DNA of 64,000 nucleotides. Origin: Corynebacterium guangdongense. Its GTDB lineage: Bacteria; Actinomycetota; Actinomycetes; Mycobacteriales; Mycobacteriaceae. Location: positions 248,001-312,000 of the forward strand of contig NZ_CP047654.1 of assembly GCF_030408915.1 (NCBI RefSeq), given 5' to 3'. Numbering within the stretch: position 1 is the first letter of the stretch; every line of letters begins with the position of its first letter. Shown piece by piece: positions 46,616 to 54,758 of the stretch. The notes below the pieces were generated by a model. The model saw only the letters and a list, made by a program, of their open reading frames with translations. It searched no databases and had not been told where the DNA came from. The position numbers were made by a program, and so were the translations under genes.

Positions 46616-47443
46616 TCACAGGGAGGGGGACACGTGCTCCCAGGGAACCTCCAGCAGGTTGTCGCGGATGCGACGGCGCACCGGGGTGAGGGGGACGCCC
46701 TCGTCGACAAGCAGCTGCCTTGCCTGACGCCAGCGCACGCGCGGCCCGTAGGGGGCCCACCCGGCGGCGCGGTCCCAGGCGGAGTCCGCGGCCTGCAGGA
46801 GGTCGTGGATGCGCTCGCCCGGGACGTTGCGGTGGATGAGCGCCTTGGGCAGGCGTTCGGCGATGTCGGAGGGCCGGTCCAGATCCATCGGATCCCAGGC
46901 CAGGGTCAGGGAGCGGGGGCCGTGGGCGTCGATGAGCACCCAGGTCGAGCGTCGGCCCAGTTCATCGCAGGTCCCCTCGATGAACAGGCCGCCGGGGGCG
47001 AGGCGCTCGGCGACGGTCTGCCAGGCCTGCAGGACCTGGGAGACGTCGTACTGGCGCAGCACGTTGAAGGCGCGCACCAGGTGCGGCCGGTGGCCGGCGA
47101 GTTCGAAGCCGCCGAGCTCGAAGGTGACGCCGTCGCGGGGCGGCAGGACACGCTCCGGGGCGATCTCGAGCCCGATGACGCGGAGGTCCGGGCGGATCGT
47201 GCGCAGCCGGGTGGCCCATTCGACTGTGGTGGTGTGGCTGGCGCCGTAACCGACGTCCACCGCCAGGGGTGCGTCGGCGCCGGTCAGGAGCGCCCGGATA
47301 CCGGGGTGGTGGACCGTCCAGCGGTCGGAGCGGCGCAGGCGGTTGTAGCCCGTCGTTCCGCGGGTGATGACGCCGAAAGGCCGACCATGCGTGTTCTCGG
47401 CGCGCACGTTGTGCGCCCGGAGATTGGGGACATGGTCGGCCAT
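46616..47443 (-). CDS. Class I SAM-dependent methyltransferase
   Basis: The 275-residue protein has a Rossmann-type SAM-binding core: LAVDVGYGASHTT near residue 60 (a variant of the E/DxGxGxG motif I), VIGLEIAPERV for the acidic residue that binds SAM ribose, and a GGLFIEGTCDELGR post-motif. No substrate-specific motif is recognised. It lies 41 bases upstream of the DUF2993 gene on the same strand and may share its transcript. Confidence 0.7.
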   Translation of the reverse strand: MADHVPNLRAHNVRAENTHGRPFGVITRGTTGYNRLRRSDRWTVHHPGIRALLTGADAPLAVDVGYGASHTTTVEWATRLRTIRPDLRVIGLEIAPERVLPPRDGVTFELGGFELAGHRPHLVRAFNVLRQYDVSQVLQAWQTVAERLAPGGLFIEGTCDELGRRSTWVLIDAHGPRSLTLAWDPMDLDRPSDIAERLPKALIHRNVPGERIHDLLQAADSAWDRAAGWAPYGPRVRWRQARQLLVDEGVPLTPVRRRIRDNLLEVPWEHVSPSL

Positions 47444-47487
47444 CGGTCGTCAGTTTTCGTTCGGGCGTCAGCGAGGACGCGTCAGTC

Positions 47488-47979
47488 TCAGAGGTTCTCG
47501 GAGATCCACTGGTCGGTGAGCTTGGCCTCGTTCTCGAAGAGCTCGTCCAGGTACTCGCCGACCTTGCCCTCGATGGCCGGTCCCATGAACGGGATGTTCA
47601 CGGTGGTCTCGTTGTCGTAGTCCAGGGTGGTGGTCTCGCCGTTGCCGGTGACCTTGACGGTGCCCTCGAAGGACGCCGGGGTGCCCTTGACGTCGGCGGT
47701 GTAGGACAGCGGGAAGGTGCCGGTCTCGAGGTTGCCGAAGGTGACGACGCGCTTGAGTCGGAGGGCGTCCTTGATCATGGAGTGCACGGCCTCCGGCAGG
47801 AACTCCAGCGGCAGAACCTCGAAGAGGGTGGCCTGGCCGTCGGCCAGCTCGTTGAGTTCGCCCGGCTCCGGGGAGAGGTTCTCGGCGATGAAGGTCCAGT
47901 AATCCTTGGAGGCGTACGCCTGGTGGAGCTTCTCGACGGAGTGGTTGATGGTCACGGTGTTTTCGCTATGGGTAGCCAT
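47488..47979 (-). CDS. DUF2505 family protein (START/polyketide cyclase-like fold)
   Basis: The 163-residue protein matches the DUF2505 pattern: ITINHSVEKLHQAYASKDYW at the N-terminus and a C-terminal helix (GPAIEGKVGEYLDELFENEAK). The fold resembles lipid-binding SRPBCC proteins, suggesting hydrophobic ligand binding; the ligand is unknown. The ATG at 47979 is preceded at seven bases by a TAGTCT -10 box, so its mRNA is probably leaderless and divergent from murB. Confidence 0.82.
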   Translation of the reverse strand: MATHSENTVTINHSVEKLHQAYASKDYWTFIAENLSPEPGELNELADGQATLFEVLPLEFLPEAVHSMIKDALRLKRVVTFGNLETGTFPLSYTADVKGTPASFEGTVKVTGNGETTTLDYDNETTVNIPFMGPAIEGKVGEYLDELFENEAKLTDQWISENL

Positions 47980-47986
47980 GAGACAC

Positions 47987-47996
47987 AGACTACCGT
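47987..47996. promoter_or_regulatory. Interlocked divergent -10 boxes for DUF2505 and murB
   Basis: On the minus strand TAGTCT (47992-47987) ends seven bases before the DUF2505 ATG; on the plus strand TACCGT (47991-47996) ends seven bases before the murB GTG. The two boxes share two base pairs. Only 24 bases separate the start codons. Confidence 0.6.
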
Positions 47997-48003
47997 TACA
48001 CGC

Positions 48004-49104
48004 GTGACCGAATCATCCTTGACCCAAAAGCTCTCAGAGATTCCCGACACCGCGCTCGACCATGACGTGTCCCTGGCGGATCTGACCACCCTGCGACTGG
48101 GCGGCCGCCCGCGCTTCACCGTGCGGTGCGCGACCACGGCGGCGGCGGTCGAGGCGATCCGCGTGCTCGACCGCGCCGGGCAGGGGATCCTCGTGGTCGG
48201 CGGCGGCTCGAACCTCGTCGTCGCCGAGGGGGACCTCGATCTGGTGGTCGTGCTGCTGGAGAACGACGGGGTGAGCTACGGGCAGGACGGTCTCATCGAG
48301 GCCGAGGCGGGGGCGGTCTGGGACGACGTCGTCGCCGGCTCCGTGGAGCGGGGCCTGGGCGGCCTCGAGTGTCTCTCGGGCATCCCGGGTTCGGCGGGCG
48401 CGACCCCGGTGCAGAACGTCGGCGCGTACGGCGCGGAGGTCGCGGAGACGCTGACCGAGGTGCTGCTGCTGGACCGCACCGACGGTTCGGTGTCCTGGGC
48501 GCCGGCGTCCTCCCTGGAGCTGGCCTACCGCTACTCCAATCTCAAGTTCACCGGCCGCGCCGTCGTCCTGGCGCTGCGCATGCAGCTGAGCACCGACGGG
48601 CTGAGCACGCCGCTGCGCTTCGGCCAGCTCGCCGGCGAGGCCGGTCAGCGCCGGCCCGTCGCGCAGGTGCGTGAGGAGGTGCTGGCCCTGCGCCGCGGCA
48701 AGGGCATGGTGCTTGACGACGCCGACCACGACACCTGGTCGGCCGGCTCCTTCTTCACCAACCCGGTGGTGGACCCGGCCGTGGCGGATGAGGTGCAGTC
48801 CCGCGTCCGGGAGACCCGGGGAGCGGAGGACGCCGAACGGATGCCACGCTGGCCGGCCGACGGCGGCGACAAGCTCTCGGCGGCCTGGCTCATCGAGCGC
48901 GCGGGCTTCCCCCGTGGTTACCCGGACGAGGGCGCGCGGGCGCGGCTGTCGACGAAACACACCCTGGCGCTGACCAACCGCGGTTCGGCGGTCACCGGCG
49001 ATCTGGTGGCCCTGGCCCGCGAGGTCCGCGACGGCGTCCGCGCCGAGTTCGGCGTGACGCTCGTGCCCGAGCCCGTGTGGATTGGCGTGTCCATCGACGC
49101 CTAA
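48004..49104 (+). CDS. murB: UDP-N-acetylenolpyruvoylglucosamine reductase
   Basis: The 366-residue flavoenzyme has the FAD-binding GGGSNLVV near residue 67, SGIPGSAGATPVQNVGAYGAE near 125, RYSNLKF (type I MurB Tyr loop), and AGSFFTNPV with the proton-donor Ser near 245. It reduces UDP-GlcNAc-enolpyruvate to UDP-MurNAc with NADPH in peptidoglycan synthesis. The GTG at 48004 is set by the leaderless TACCGT box; the frame is open far upstream only because of high GC. Its stop overlaps the convergent ArsR gene by four bases. Confidence 0.95.
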   Translation: MTESSLTQKLSEIPDTALDHDVSLADLTTLRLGGRPRFTVRCATTAAAVEAIRVLDRAGQGILVVGGGSNLVVAEGDLDLVVVLLENDGVSYGQDGLIEAEAGAVWDDVVAGSVERGLGGLECLSGIPGSAGATPVQNVGAYGAEVAETLTEVLLLDRTDGSVSWAPASSLELAYRYSNLKFTGRAVVLALRMQLSTDGLSTPLRFGQLAGEAGQRRPVAQVREEVLALRRGKGMVLDDADHDTWSAGSFFTNPVVDPAVADEVQSRVRETRGAEDAERMPRWPADGGDKLSAAWLIERAGFPRGYPDEGARARLSTKHTLALTNRGSAVTGDLVALAREVRDGVRAEFGVTLVPEPVWIGVSIDA

Positions 49105-49406
49105 TGCTCGTGGCTGGTCCCGATCCAGTGGAGCAGGTGGTGGACGCGCTCGTCCGCGATGCCGTAGTGGATGCTGCGGCCGTCGCGGGAGGAGGCCACC
49201 GTCCCGTTCTGCTCCATGGCGCGCAGGGCCGCCGAGGCGGTGGCGACGCGGACGTCGGTGGCCTCGGCCAGCTCCGTGACGGTCGAAGCGAACTGCCCCG
49301 CGTAGTGGATCGCGCTGAGCAGCTTCAGCCGGGTGGGATCGCCCATGATCTTGAACGTCCCGGACCAGTCGTGGGCCAGTGCCAGGTTGTGCTCCAGTGC
49401 CGTCAT
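49101..49406 (-). CDS. ArsR family transcriptional regulator
   Basis: The 101-residue winged-helix protein has the ArsR/SmtB core: GDPTRLKLLSAI near residue 23, then helix-turn-helix TVTELAEATDVRVATASAALRAME and the wing GTVASSRDGRSIHYGI. The metal-binding ELCVCDL motif of ArsR is not present, but His residues cluster at the C-terminus (HHLLHWIGTSHEH), compatible with Zn/Ni/Co sensing. No transporter gene lies alongside, so its target is unknown. It converges with murB. Confidence 0.87.
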   Translation of the reverse strand: MTALEHNLALAHDWSGTFKIMGDPTRLKLLSAIHYAGQFASTVTELAEATDVRVATASAALRAMEQNGTVASSRDGRSIHYGIADERVHHLLHWIGTSHEH

Positions 49407-49449
49407 TGACTACCTCCTGCGGCCGAACTCTGGGAACCAGATTAGCCGG

Positions 49450-50208
49450 TCAGTTCCCGCCGGTGGTGACCAGCAGGATTGCGGCCCGGACGAAGTCGGC
49501 GACGTCCTCCGACTCCGGATCGTCCCACCAGTCCGCGGCCATGGCGTAGGGGCGGATGAGGCCCCGTTCGGCGTCGGCGAGCGCGATCTCGGAATCCTCG
49601 CCCTGGACGATGACGATCCAGCGCAGGCCCGTGGCCCGGCCGATCTGCTCGCCGGCGGCAGTGCCGATGAGGAATTCGGCGTTCTCCCGGGTCAGCCCGC
49701 CGTCGGCGTCGTTGAGTTCGAGCCACCTGGCCCGGTTCTCACGCGCGAAGTTCGCCAGGTTCTCCGGAGTCAGGGTCAGCCCCATCTGATTGAGCGCCGG
49801 CAGCAGCTGGTTGATCGCCGCGGCCTCGTTCTCGTTGAGCTGCTCGATGGTGACGAACTCGTCCGCCGGATCGTCGTGGTGGCGCAGCCCGACGTCCGTG
49901 GTCGCCTCCCATCCGAAGTAACGCCCGCCCACGGACTCGGCGAGGCCGGTCAGATACGTGCGCGCGACCGGAATGGTGGTGCGGTTCGTGGGCTTGTCGG
50001 CGCGCGCGACCGCCGCCCGCCACACCTGCCCCTTCCGCGTCACGCCGACGGGGGTCCACTCCGCCGAGACGGCGGCGAGGAGCCGCTGGGCGGACGCCTC
50101 GTCCGGGAAATCCAGGAAGTGGGTCTGAGGGCGCGGAACCGAGAGGTCGGAGCGCTTGGCCAGGGTGCTCAGCAGGACGTGGTCGTCGGGATGAATGTTC
50201 TCAGTCAT
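49450..50208 (-). CDS. RraB-like plus DUF3806 domain protein
   Basis: The 252-residue protein has an N-terminal segment (about 8-75, DHVLLSTLAKRSDLSVPRPQTHFLDF) resembling RraB-type ribonuclease E inhibitor domains, and a C-terminal DUF3806 domain (about 140-240; WLELNDADGGLTRENAEFLIG, DWWDDPESEDV). If the first assignment is right it might modulate RNase E/G, which corynebacteria have; this is inference. It starts with an eight-base overlap with the end of the methyltransferase gene, so the two are coupled. Confidence 0.65.
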   Translation of the reverse strand: MTENIHPDDHVLLSTLAKRSDLSVPRPQTHFLDFPDEASAQRLLAAVSAEWTPVGVTRKGQVWRAAVARADKPTNRTTIPVARTYLTGLAESVGGRYFGWEATTDVGLRHHDDPADEFVTIEQLNENEAAAINQLLPALNQMGLTLTPENLANFARENRARWLELNDADGGLTRENAEFLIGTAAGEQIGRATGLRWIVIVQGEDSEIALADAERGLIRPYAMAADWWDDPESEDVADFVRAAILLVTTGGN

Positions 50209-50935
50209 GGATCCTGCCTGCTCGGACGGTGACGGGCCAGGTGACGGTGCGCGGCTGCCCGGGATCGCCCCAGGCGTCGGCCAGCGCGGCGGCGAAGTCA
50301 GTGAGCTCGGTGGAGCCGCGCCGCAGCGACTCCTTCGTAGCCGACCACGTGCCGAGGTAGTCGATGAACTGCCGGTGGGTGTAGCGGCGGATGATCGGCG
50401 GGCAGTCGACGGCCAGCGGGGCAAAGGGGAAGGGCAGGGCGGCGAGGCCCTCCTCGACGTGGCGGCGGCGGGGATCCCAGAAGCGGTGGAAATCACCCCG
50501 GTAGAACTCCCGGTACATCTCGTCGAGACCCTCCAGGTGGCAGAGGCCATAGCTGATCAAGGCGATGGCCGAGCCTTCCGCCGCGAGGGAACGGACGCGG
50601 TCGTAGAAGGCGTCGAGGTCGTCGATCCAGTGGGCCGCCTGGGCGACGGTCACCAGATCCACGGGCTCGTCGACGCTGACGTCCTCGGCCGCGCCGACCC
50701 GGTAGCTCACGCGCTCGTGCGGGATCGCCGAGGCGATCTGGCTCTCGGAGACGTCGACGCCGATGACCCGGTCGAAGCGGTCGGCGAGAGGAACGGTGAG
50801 CTGGCCGGTGCCGCACCCGACATCAAGGGCAAGTCGGGTGCGCGTCGGCAGGTCGGCGAGCAGGCCGGGCAGCTCCTCCGGATAGCTGGGCCGGTGGGCG
50901 GCGTAGTCGGCGCCGGCGTCAAAGATGGGGGACAT
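50201..50935 (-). CDS. Class I SAM-dependent methyltransferase (Methyltransf_11-like)
   Basis: The 244-residue protein shows SAM motif I as LALDVGCGTGQLT near residue 40, the acidic motif RVIGVDVSES, and VDLVTVAQAAHWID (motif IV), the pattern of small-molecule methyltransferases such as UbiE/trans-aconitate methyltransferase relatives. The substrate is unknown. The start at 50935 is preferred over an ATG three codons upstream, but neither has a clear SD. It overlaps the RraB-like gene by eight bases. Confidence 0.82.
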   Translation of the reverse strand: MSPIFDAGADYAAHRPSYPEELPGLLADLPTRTRLALDVGCGTGQLTVPLADRFDRVIGVDVSESQIASAIPHERVSYRVGAAEDVSVDEPVDLVTVAQAAHWIDDLDAFYDRVRSLAAEGSAIALISYGLCHLEGLDEMYREFYRGDFHRFWDPRRRHVEEGLAALPFPFAPLAVDCPPIIRRYTHRQFIDYLGTWSATKESLRRGSTELTDFAAALADAWGDPGQPRTVTWPVTVRAGRIHD

Positions 50936-51050
50936 GCCACCCAAGCCTAGACACCGGGCCGGGTGCGGTATCTCGGGAGTTGCGCTCCGGGTGCCGGCGC
51001 GGGTCGAGGGTGCCTCGCCCGGGGGCGCGGGGGACTGGTGGGCAGAAATG

Positions 51051-51089
51051 CGGAAGCGCCCCGTGGTTCATGGCCACGGGGCGCTTCCG
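51051..51089 (-). terminator. 16-bp perfect-stem terminator after the 43-aa peptide gene
   Basis: The arm at 51051-51066 and its exact reverse complement at 51074-51089 flank a 7-base loop. It lies about 70 bases past the peptide stop codon on the minus strand and shields the methyltransferase gene. Confidence 0.85.
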
Positions 51090-51157
51090 GAATTGCTTAC
51101 CGGCCACTGGTGGCCGGATTCAGTCCCTAGGGGACTGGTTGCTTCCCTACTCCCTGA

Positions 51158-51289
51158 TTAGGAGGAGAGGCTCTCGGAGGAGGTCTCGATTGCGCCGAAG
51201 ACGCCACCGATGCCGTCGAATCCAGCCTCGAAGACGCCGACGACGCCGCTGAAGATTGCCTCAATGATGCCAAAAAGTCCGTCGATCAT
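51158..51289 (-). CDS. 43-residue acidic peptide, candidate PorA/PorH-type porin
   Basis: An ATG at 51289 with AAAGGA seven bases upstream opens a 43-residue frame ending in TAA. The product has no Lys, Arg or His, six acidic residues, and a repeating Gly/hydrophobic pattern (MIDGLFGIIEAIFSGVVG, then FDGIGGVFG), and ends with a polar tail finishing SLSS. It has no signal peptide. Corynebacterial PorA and PorH porins are likewise 45-57 residues, acidic, signal-less helices, and PorH also ends in Ser-Ser as I recall it. A private terminator and strong SD suggest high expression. I infer a mycomembrane porin or related envelope peptide. Confidence 0.68.
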   Translation of the reverse strand: MIDGLFGIIEAIFSGVVGVFEAGFDGIGGVFGAIETSSESLSS

Positions 51290-51471
51290 GGAATAAATCC
51301 TTTCGTCGTGCGGCAGACCTTGTGTCTGGCGCTGTGACCTTCACGTTACGAAAACCCGCGGCACGTGAAAAGGCGATTACAGGTTCCAGAACCATTTCTT
51401 TATGGTCCGGTACTGGCCTCCCCAGGATTCTCACAGCACCTCCTGGCTATTTGCGCGTCCATACAGAAACG

Positions 51472-51500
51472 AAAAACCGCCCGCCGGGGTGGGCGAGCGG
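51472..51500 (-). terminator. Intrinsic terminator with T5 tract after the MHS transporter
   Basis: On the minus strand CCGCTCGCC (51500-51492) pairs with GGCGGGCGG (51485-51477), nine pairs including one T-G, with loop CACCCC, directly followed by five T residues (51476-51472). It lies 12 bases past the transporter stop codon. Confidence 0.85.
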
Positions 51501-51512
51501 CGCTTCGGTCGG

Positions 51513-52931
51513 TTACGCGGTCGGCGAGGGGACCATCTCGGCGGCCGCCGGGGACTGATCGGCGGCGGAAGAGTCGCCGGACTCGTCGATGACGATCTTC
51601 TTGCCCAGCTGTGCCAGCGGGACCTTGTGGGTCTCGCGGCCGGTGGCGATGGCGACGGAGGAGATCACGCAGGCGATGGTGGTCACCAGGGCGGCGGGCC
51701 ACCAGGCGCCGTCGTAGCGCTGGGTCAGGGCCTGGATGATCATCGGGGAGAAGCCGGTGACGATGATGCCGAGCTGCAGGCCGATGGCCATGCCGGACAT
51801 GCGGACCTTGACGTCGAACATCTCCGCGAAGAAGACGGCGTAGTTGGCGTGGACGGCGGCGAAACCGACGGAGATGGTGACGACCATGCCGATCATGATG
51901 CCGGTGACGTCGGCGTTGTAGAGCGACCAGAAGAAGTACCAGGCGGATGCGCCACCGACCAGGTTGCCGGCAATCATGACCGGCTTGCGGCCGATCTTGT
52001 CGGACAGGATGCCGAACGCCGGCTGGGTGGCCAGGGCGACGGCGTAGGCGAGGATGGTCGACCACAGGATGGTGGAGGCGTCCATGCCGACGACGTTGAC
52101 GCCGTAGGTCAGGCCGTAGACCGGCACGGTGGTGGAGATGACCAGCAGGAAGGAGGCGAAGATGACGCGGACGACGTCGGCCTTCTGGTGCTTGAACAGG
52201 ACCGAGATCGGGGTGGCGGCCTGGCGTGCCTCCGCCTTGCTGTCCTCGAAGACCTCCGGCTCCTGAATCTGGGTGCGGATGTAGAGGCCGAGGATGACGA
52301 TCAGGGCGGAGCCCCAGAACGGGATGCGCCAGCCCCAATCCATGATGGTCTCCTGCGGCAGCGTCTGAATCGCGAGGAAGGCCAGGGTGGCGATGATGTA
52401 TCCGGCCCAGATGCCCTGAATCAGCCAGGAGGTGAGGAAGCCGCGCCTGCCCTCCGGGGCGTGCTCCATGGTCAGCGAGGTGGCGCCGGCGAGCTCACCG
52501 CCGACGGAGAGGCCCTGGACCAGGCGGAGCAGGACCAGGATGATCGGGGCCCAGATGCCGATGGAGTTGTAGGACGGCAGGCAGCCGATGGCGAAGGTGG
52601 CCAGGCCCATGACCAGCAGGGTGGCGAGCATGACGTTGCGGCGGCCGAAGACGTCGCCGACGTGGCCGGCGAGGAAGCCGCCGAGCGGGCGCGCCAGGTA
52701 GGCGACGCCGTAGGTGCCCAGGGACAGCAGCAGGCCGGTCGTTTCTGCGTCGGGGAAGAAGAGCTGAGAGAACACCAGGGCCGAAGCCGAGGCGTAGATG
52801 TACATGTCGTAGTACTCGAGGGCGGAACCGAAGAAACCGGCGAGTGAGGAGCGGAAGCTCTGGCTTCCCTTGCCGTTCTTGCTCTTCGGGGTGGTGGTTG
52901 CCACGGGGGCAGCCGATGAGGCGGTAGTCAC
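51513..52931 (-). CDS. MFS transporter, metabolite:H+ symporter (MHS) family
   Basis: The 472-residue protein has about twelve membrane helices and the MHS hallmarks: GSALEYYDMYIYASA at helix 1, ARPLGGFLAGHVGDVFGRR in loop 2-3, and LVQGLSVGGELAGA in helix 4. Members import carboxylates, shikimate, proline/betaine or aromatic acids with protons. The GTG at 52931 has GGAG seven bases upstream; the longer open frame adds a polar, non-homologous stretch. An IclR regulator lies upstream on the same strand, suggesting induction by the transported acid. Confidence 0.85.
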   Translation of the reverse strand: MTTASSAAPVATTTPKSKNGKGSQSFRSSLAGFFGSALEYYDMYIYASASALVFSQLFFPDAETTGLLLSLGTYGVAYLARPLGGFLAGHVGDVFGRRNVMLATLLVMGLATFAIGCLPSYNSIGIWAPIILVLLRLVQGLSVGGELAGATSLTMEHAPEGRRGFLTSWLIQGIWAGYIIATLAFLAIQTLPQETIMDWGWRIPFWGSALIVILGLYIRTQIQEPEVFEDSKAEARQAATPISVLFKHQKADVVRVIFASFLLVISTTVPVYGLTYGVNVVGMDASTILWSTILAYAVALATQPAFGILSDKIGRKPVMIAGNLVGGASAWYFFWSLYNADVTGIMIGMVVTISVGFAAVHANYAVFFAEMFDVKVRMSGMAIGLQLGIIVTGFSPMIIQALTQRYDGAWWPAALVTTIACVISSVAIATGRETHKVPLAQLGKKIVIDESGDSSAADQSPAAAEMVPSPTA

Positions 52932-53151
52932 TGTGTTACTCCACTGTCCGGAGGGGGACCAGGTCCTGGCATGGTCGGGCGCCTGGTCGGCGGTGAGGCC
53001 CTCTCGCCCCGTGGCGTCGGGGCAGATCGGTCGCGGCACTCACGTGGTCGGGGCCATGTGTGGCACCCGGCACGTTGTGGGCGTGGCGCAAGAGTAGAAC
53101 ACAACTTCCGTAGCGCGCAAGTCTTCCCCCTATAGTTGCGCCAGTCGCAAA

Positions 53152-53904
53152 CTAGCTGTTTAAGGTGTTATTTATGTCGCGCCGGACGGTGAGGAGGGCA
53201 TCGCGCAGTTTCTCGCCCAGTTCAGGGGTGTAGCGGATAATCGGCAACGCCGCACTCAGCGCCAGGTGGGCCCCGTCGCGGATGCCCAGGGAGACCGACA
53301 GGGCCGCCACCCCCTTCTCGGACCTCTCGAAATTGGTGGCGTATCCCTGATCGCGCACCGCCTGAAGGTCCTTGTGTAGTTCGGCCACCTCCGCCGGGGT
53401 CAGGGCGTTGGCCTCACCCGGCTCGACGGCGGCGTAGCGTGCGTGCAGCTCCGTCAGGGTCAGTTCGGCGAGCATCGCCCGCCCCTGGGAGGAGTGGTGT
53501 GCGGGGAAGACCCAGCCGGGCATGTAGGCGTGCACGATCGTGTGGCCGTGCGCCTCAATGCCGTCGAGGTGGTAGACCTCGGTGCCGATGAGGGTGGCCA
53601 GGTGGACCGTCTCACCGGAGAGGTCGAGGAGTCGCTCGAGGAAGGGGCGCAGGGTGATGCGGACCTCCTCGGCCTTGTGGTCCTCCCTGCTCAGTACCGG
53701 CCCGACGGTGAAGTCGCGTTTGGGTCCCTGGGTGACGAAGCCGTTGGCCTGGAGTGTGGCGAGAAGCCGTGAGGCTGTCGAGGGGTTGACCTCGAGCAGA
53801 TCGGCGGCGGCGGTCACCGTGATCGAGCCGTCCTCGATGACGCGGCGCAGGATGATGAGTGCGCGGTCAACCGACGCGATTGTTCCGGAGTTTTTGCGAA
53901 CCAT
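53152..53904 (-). CDS. IclR family transcriptional regulator
   Basis: The 250-residue protein has an N-terminal winged helix-turn-helix (SVDRALIILRRVIEDGSITVTAAADLLEVNPSTASRLLATLQ, about 10-52) and a C-terminal IclR effector domain (GTEVYHLDGIEAHG, SSQGRAMLAELT, SVSLGIRDG). IclR proteins sense small acids and often control adjacent transport genes; the MHS transporter 220 bases downstream is the likely target. The ATG at 53904 has a TACTAT -10 box six bases upstream, so it is probably leaderless. Confidence 0.88.
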   Translation of the reverse strand: MVRKNSGTIASVDRALIILRRVIEDGSITVTAAADLLEVNPSTASRLLATLQANGFVTQGPKRDFTVGPVLSREDHKAEEVRITLRPFLERLLDLSGETVHLATLIGTEVYHLDGIEAHGHTIVHAYMPGWVFPAHHSSQGRAMLAELTLTELHARYAAVEPGEANALTPAEVAELHKDLQAVRDQGYATNFERSEKGVAALSVSLGIRDGAHLALSAALPIIRYTPELGEKLRDALLTVRRDINNTLNS

Positions 53905-53910
53905 GCAAGA

Positions 53911-53916
53911 ATAGTA
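53911..53916 (-). promoter_or_regulatory. -10 box TACTAT for iclR gene (leaderless)
   Basis: On the minus strand TACTAT ends six bases before the ATG at 53904. Confidence 0.5.
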
Positions 53917-54164
53917 GAACACTGTTGCTTGTTGCCACGGGTGCAATATTCATCGCCCTCCTTCGCTGGAGTGACGTCCTTATAGTCGGGGCCGGCGCCC
54001 CTTCCTTGTCCTCCCAAGGTCCTCGGAAGGTCACCGGAAGGCCCCCGGAAGTCCGGGCGAGCCGGGGCCATGACGCCATTCGGCGGAAACTCCCACCCGC
54101 CGCACACGTTGCGTCCCTAAAATGGCGGGCACCAACCGGAAGCACGCGAACAAAGGAGAAACAG

Positions 54165-54674
54165 ATGGCTATCCCCCCGCAACTGCTCAGGGCGATGAAT
54201 GATCAGGTCACCAATGAGTTCCAGGCCGCATACGTGTACATGCAGCTGGCCTACGAGATGGACCGTCTGGCCCTGGTGGGCATGCGTGACTGGTTCAAGA
54301 TCCAGGCCGCCGAGGAGCGCATCCACGCCGAGAAGTTCGCCACCCACATCCTGGACCGCGACGAAAAGATCGAGCTGCACAACGTCGAAATCGGCAGGCT
54401 CGAGATCAATTCCGCGCTCGAGGCCTTTGAGGCCGCGCTCGAGCACGAGCGGAAGGTGTCCGCCGAGATTCGTGAGATCGCCCGGATTTCCGACGAGGAG
54501 AAGGATTACGACTCCCGCACCCTGGTCAACTGGTTCCTCAACGAGCAGATCGAGGAGGAGTCCACCGTCGGCGAAATCATCGACCGTCTGAAGATCATCG
54601 GTGAGGACGGCGCCGGTGTCCTGCGTCTCGACGCTGAGCTGGGTTCCCGCACCGGGCAGGGGCAGGCCGGGTAG
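54165..54674 (+). CDS. ftn: Ferritin
   Basis: The 169-residue four-helix protein has the ferroxidase ligands of bacterial ferritins: Glu in TNEFQAAYVYMQ (helix A), EERIHAEKF with the Glu-x-x-His pair near residues 49-53 (helix B), and Glu residues in helix C (EAALEHE) and helix D (NEQIEEE). It stores iron as ferric mineral in the cytosol. No haem-binding Met of bacterioferritin is evident. The ATG at 54165 follows AAAGGAG. I found no convincing DtxR box in the 260-base upstream gap, which is otherwise empty of genes. Confidence 0.92.
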   Translation: MAIPPQLLRAMNDQVTNEFQAAYVYMQLAYEMDRLALVGMRDWFKIQAAEERIHAEKFATHILDRDEKIELHNVEIGRLEINSALEAFEAALEHERKVSAEIREIARISDEEKDYDSRTLVNWFLNEQIEEESTVGEIIDRLKIIGEDGAGVLRLDAELGSRTGQGQAG

Positions 54675-54758
54675 TCGGTTCCCGTCGGGTGCCCCTGTTT
54701 GGTAACCGTTGTGAATACATCGTGGCCGTGACTCAGGTCACTTCCGTAGGCTTGGTTC

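Noticed and set aside
53990..54060. Repeated CGGAAGG motifs upstream of ferritin
   Set aside because: Copies are short, imperfect and irregularly spaced; no convincing DtxR site or tandem repeat structure.
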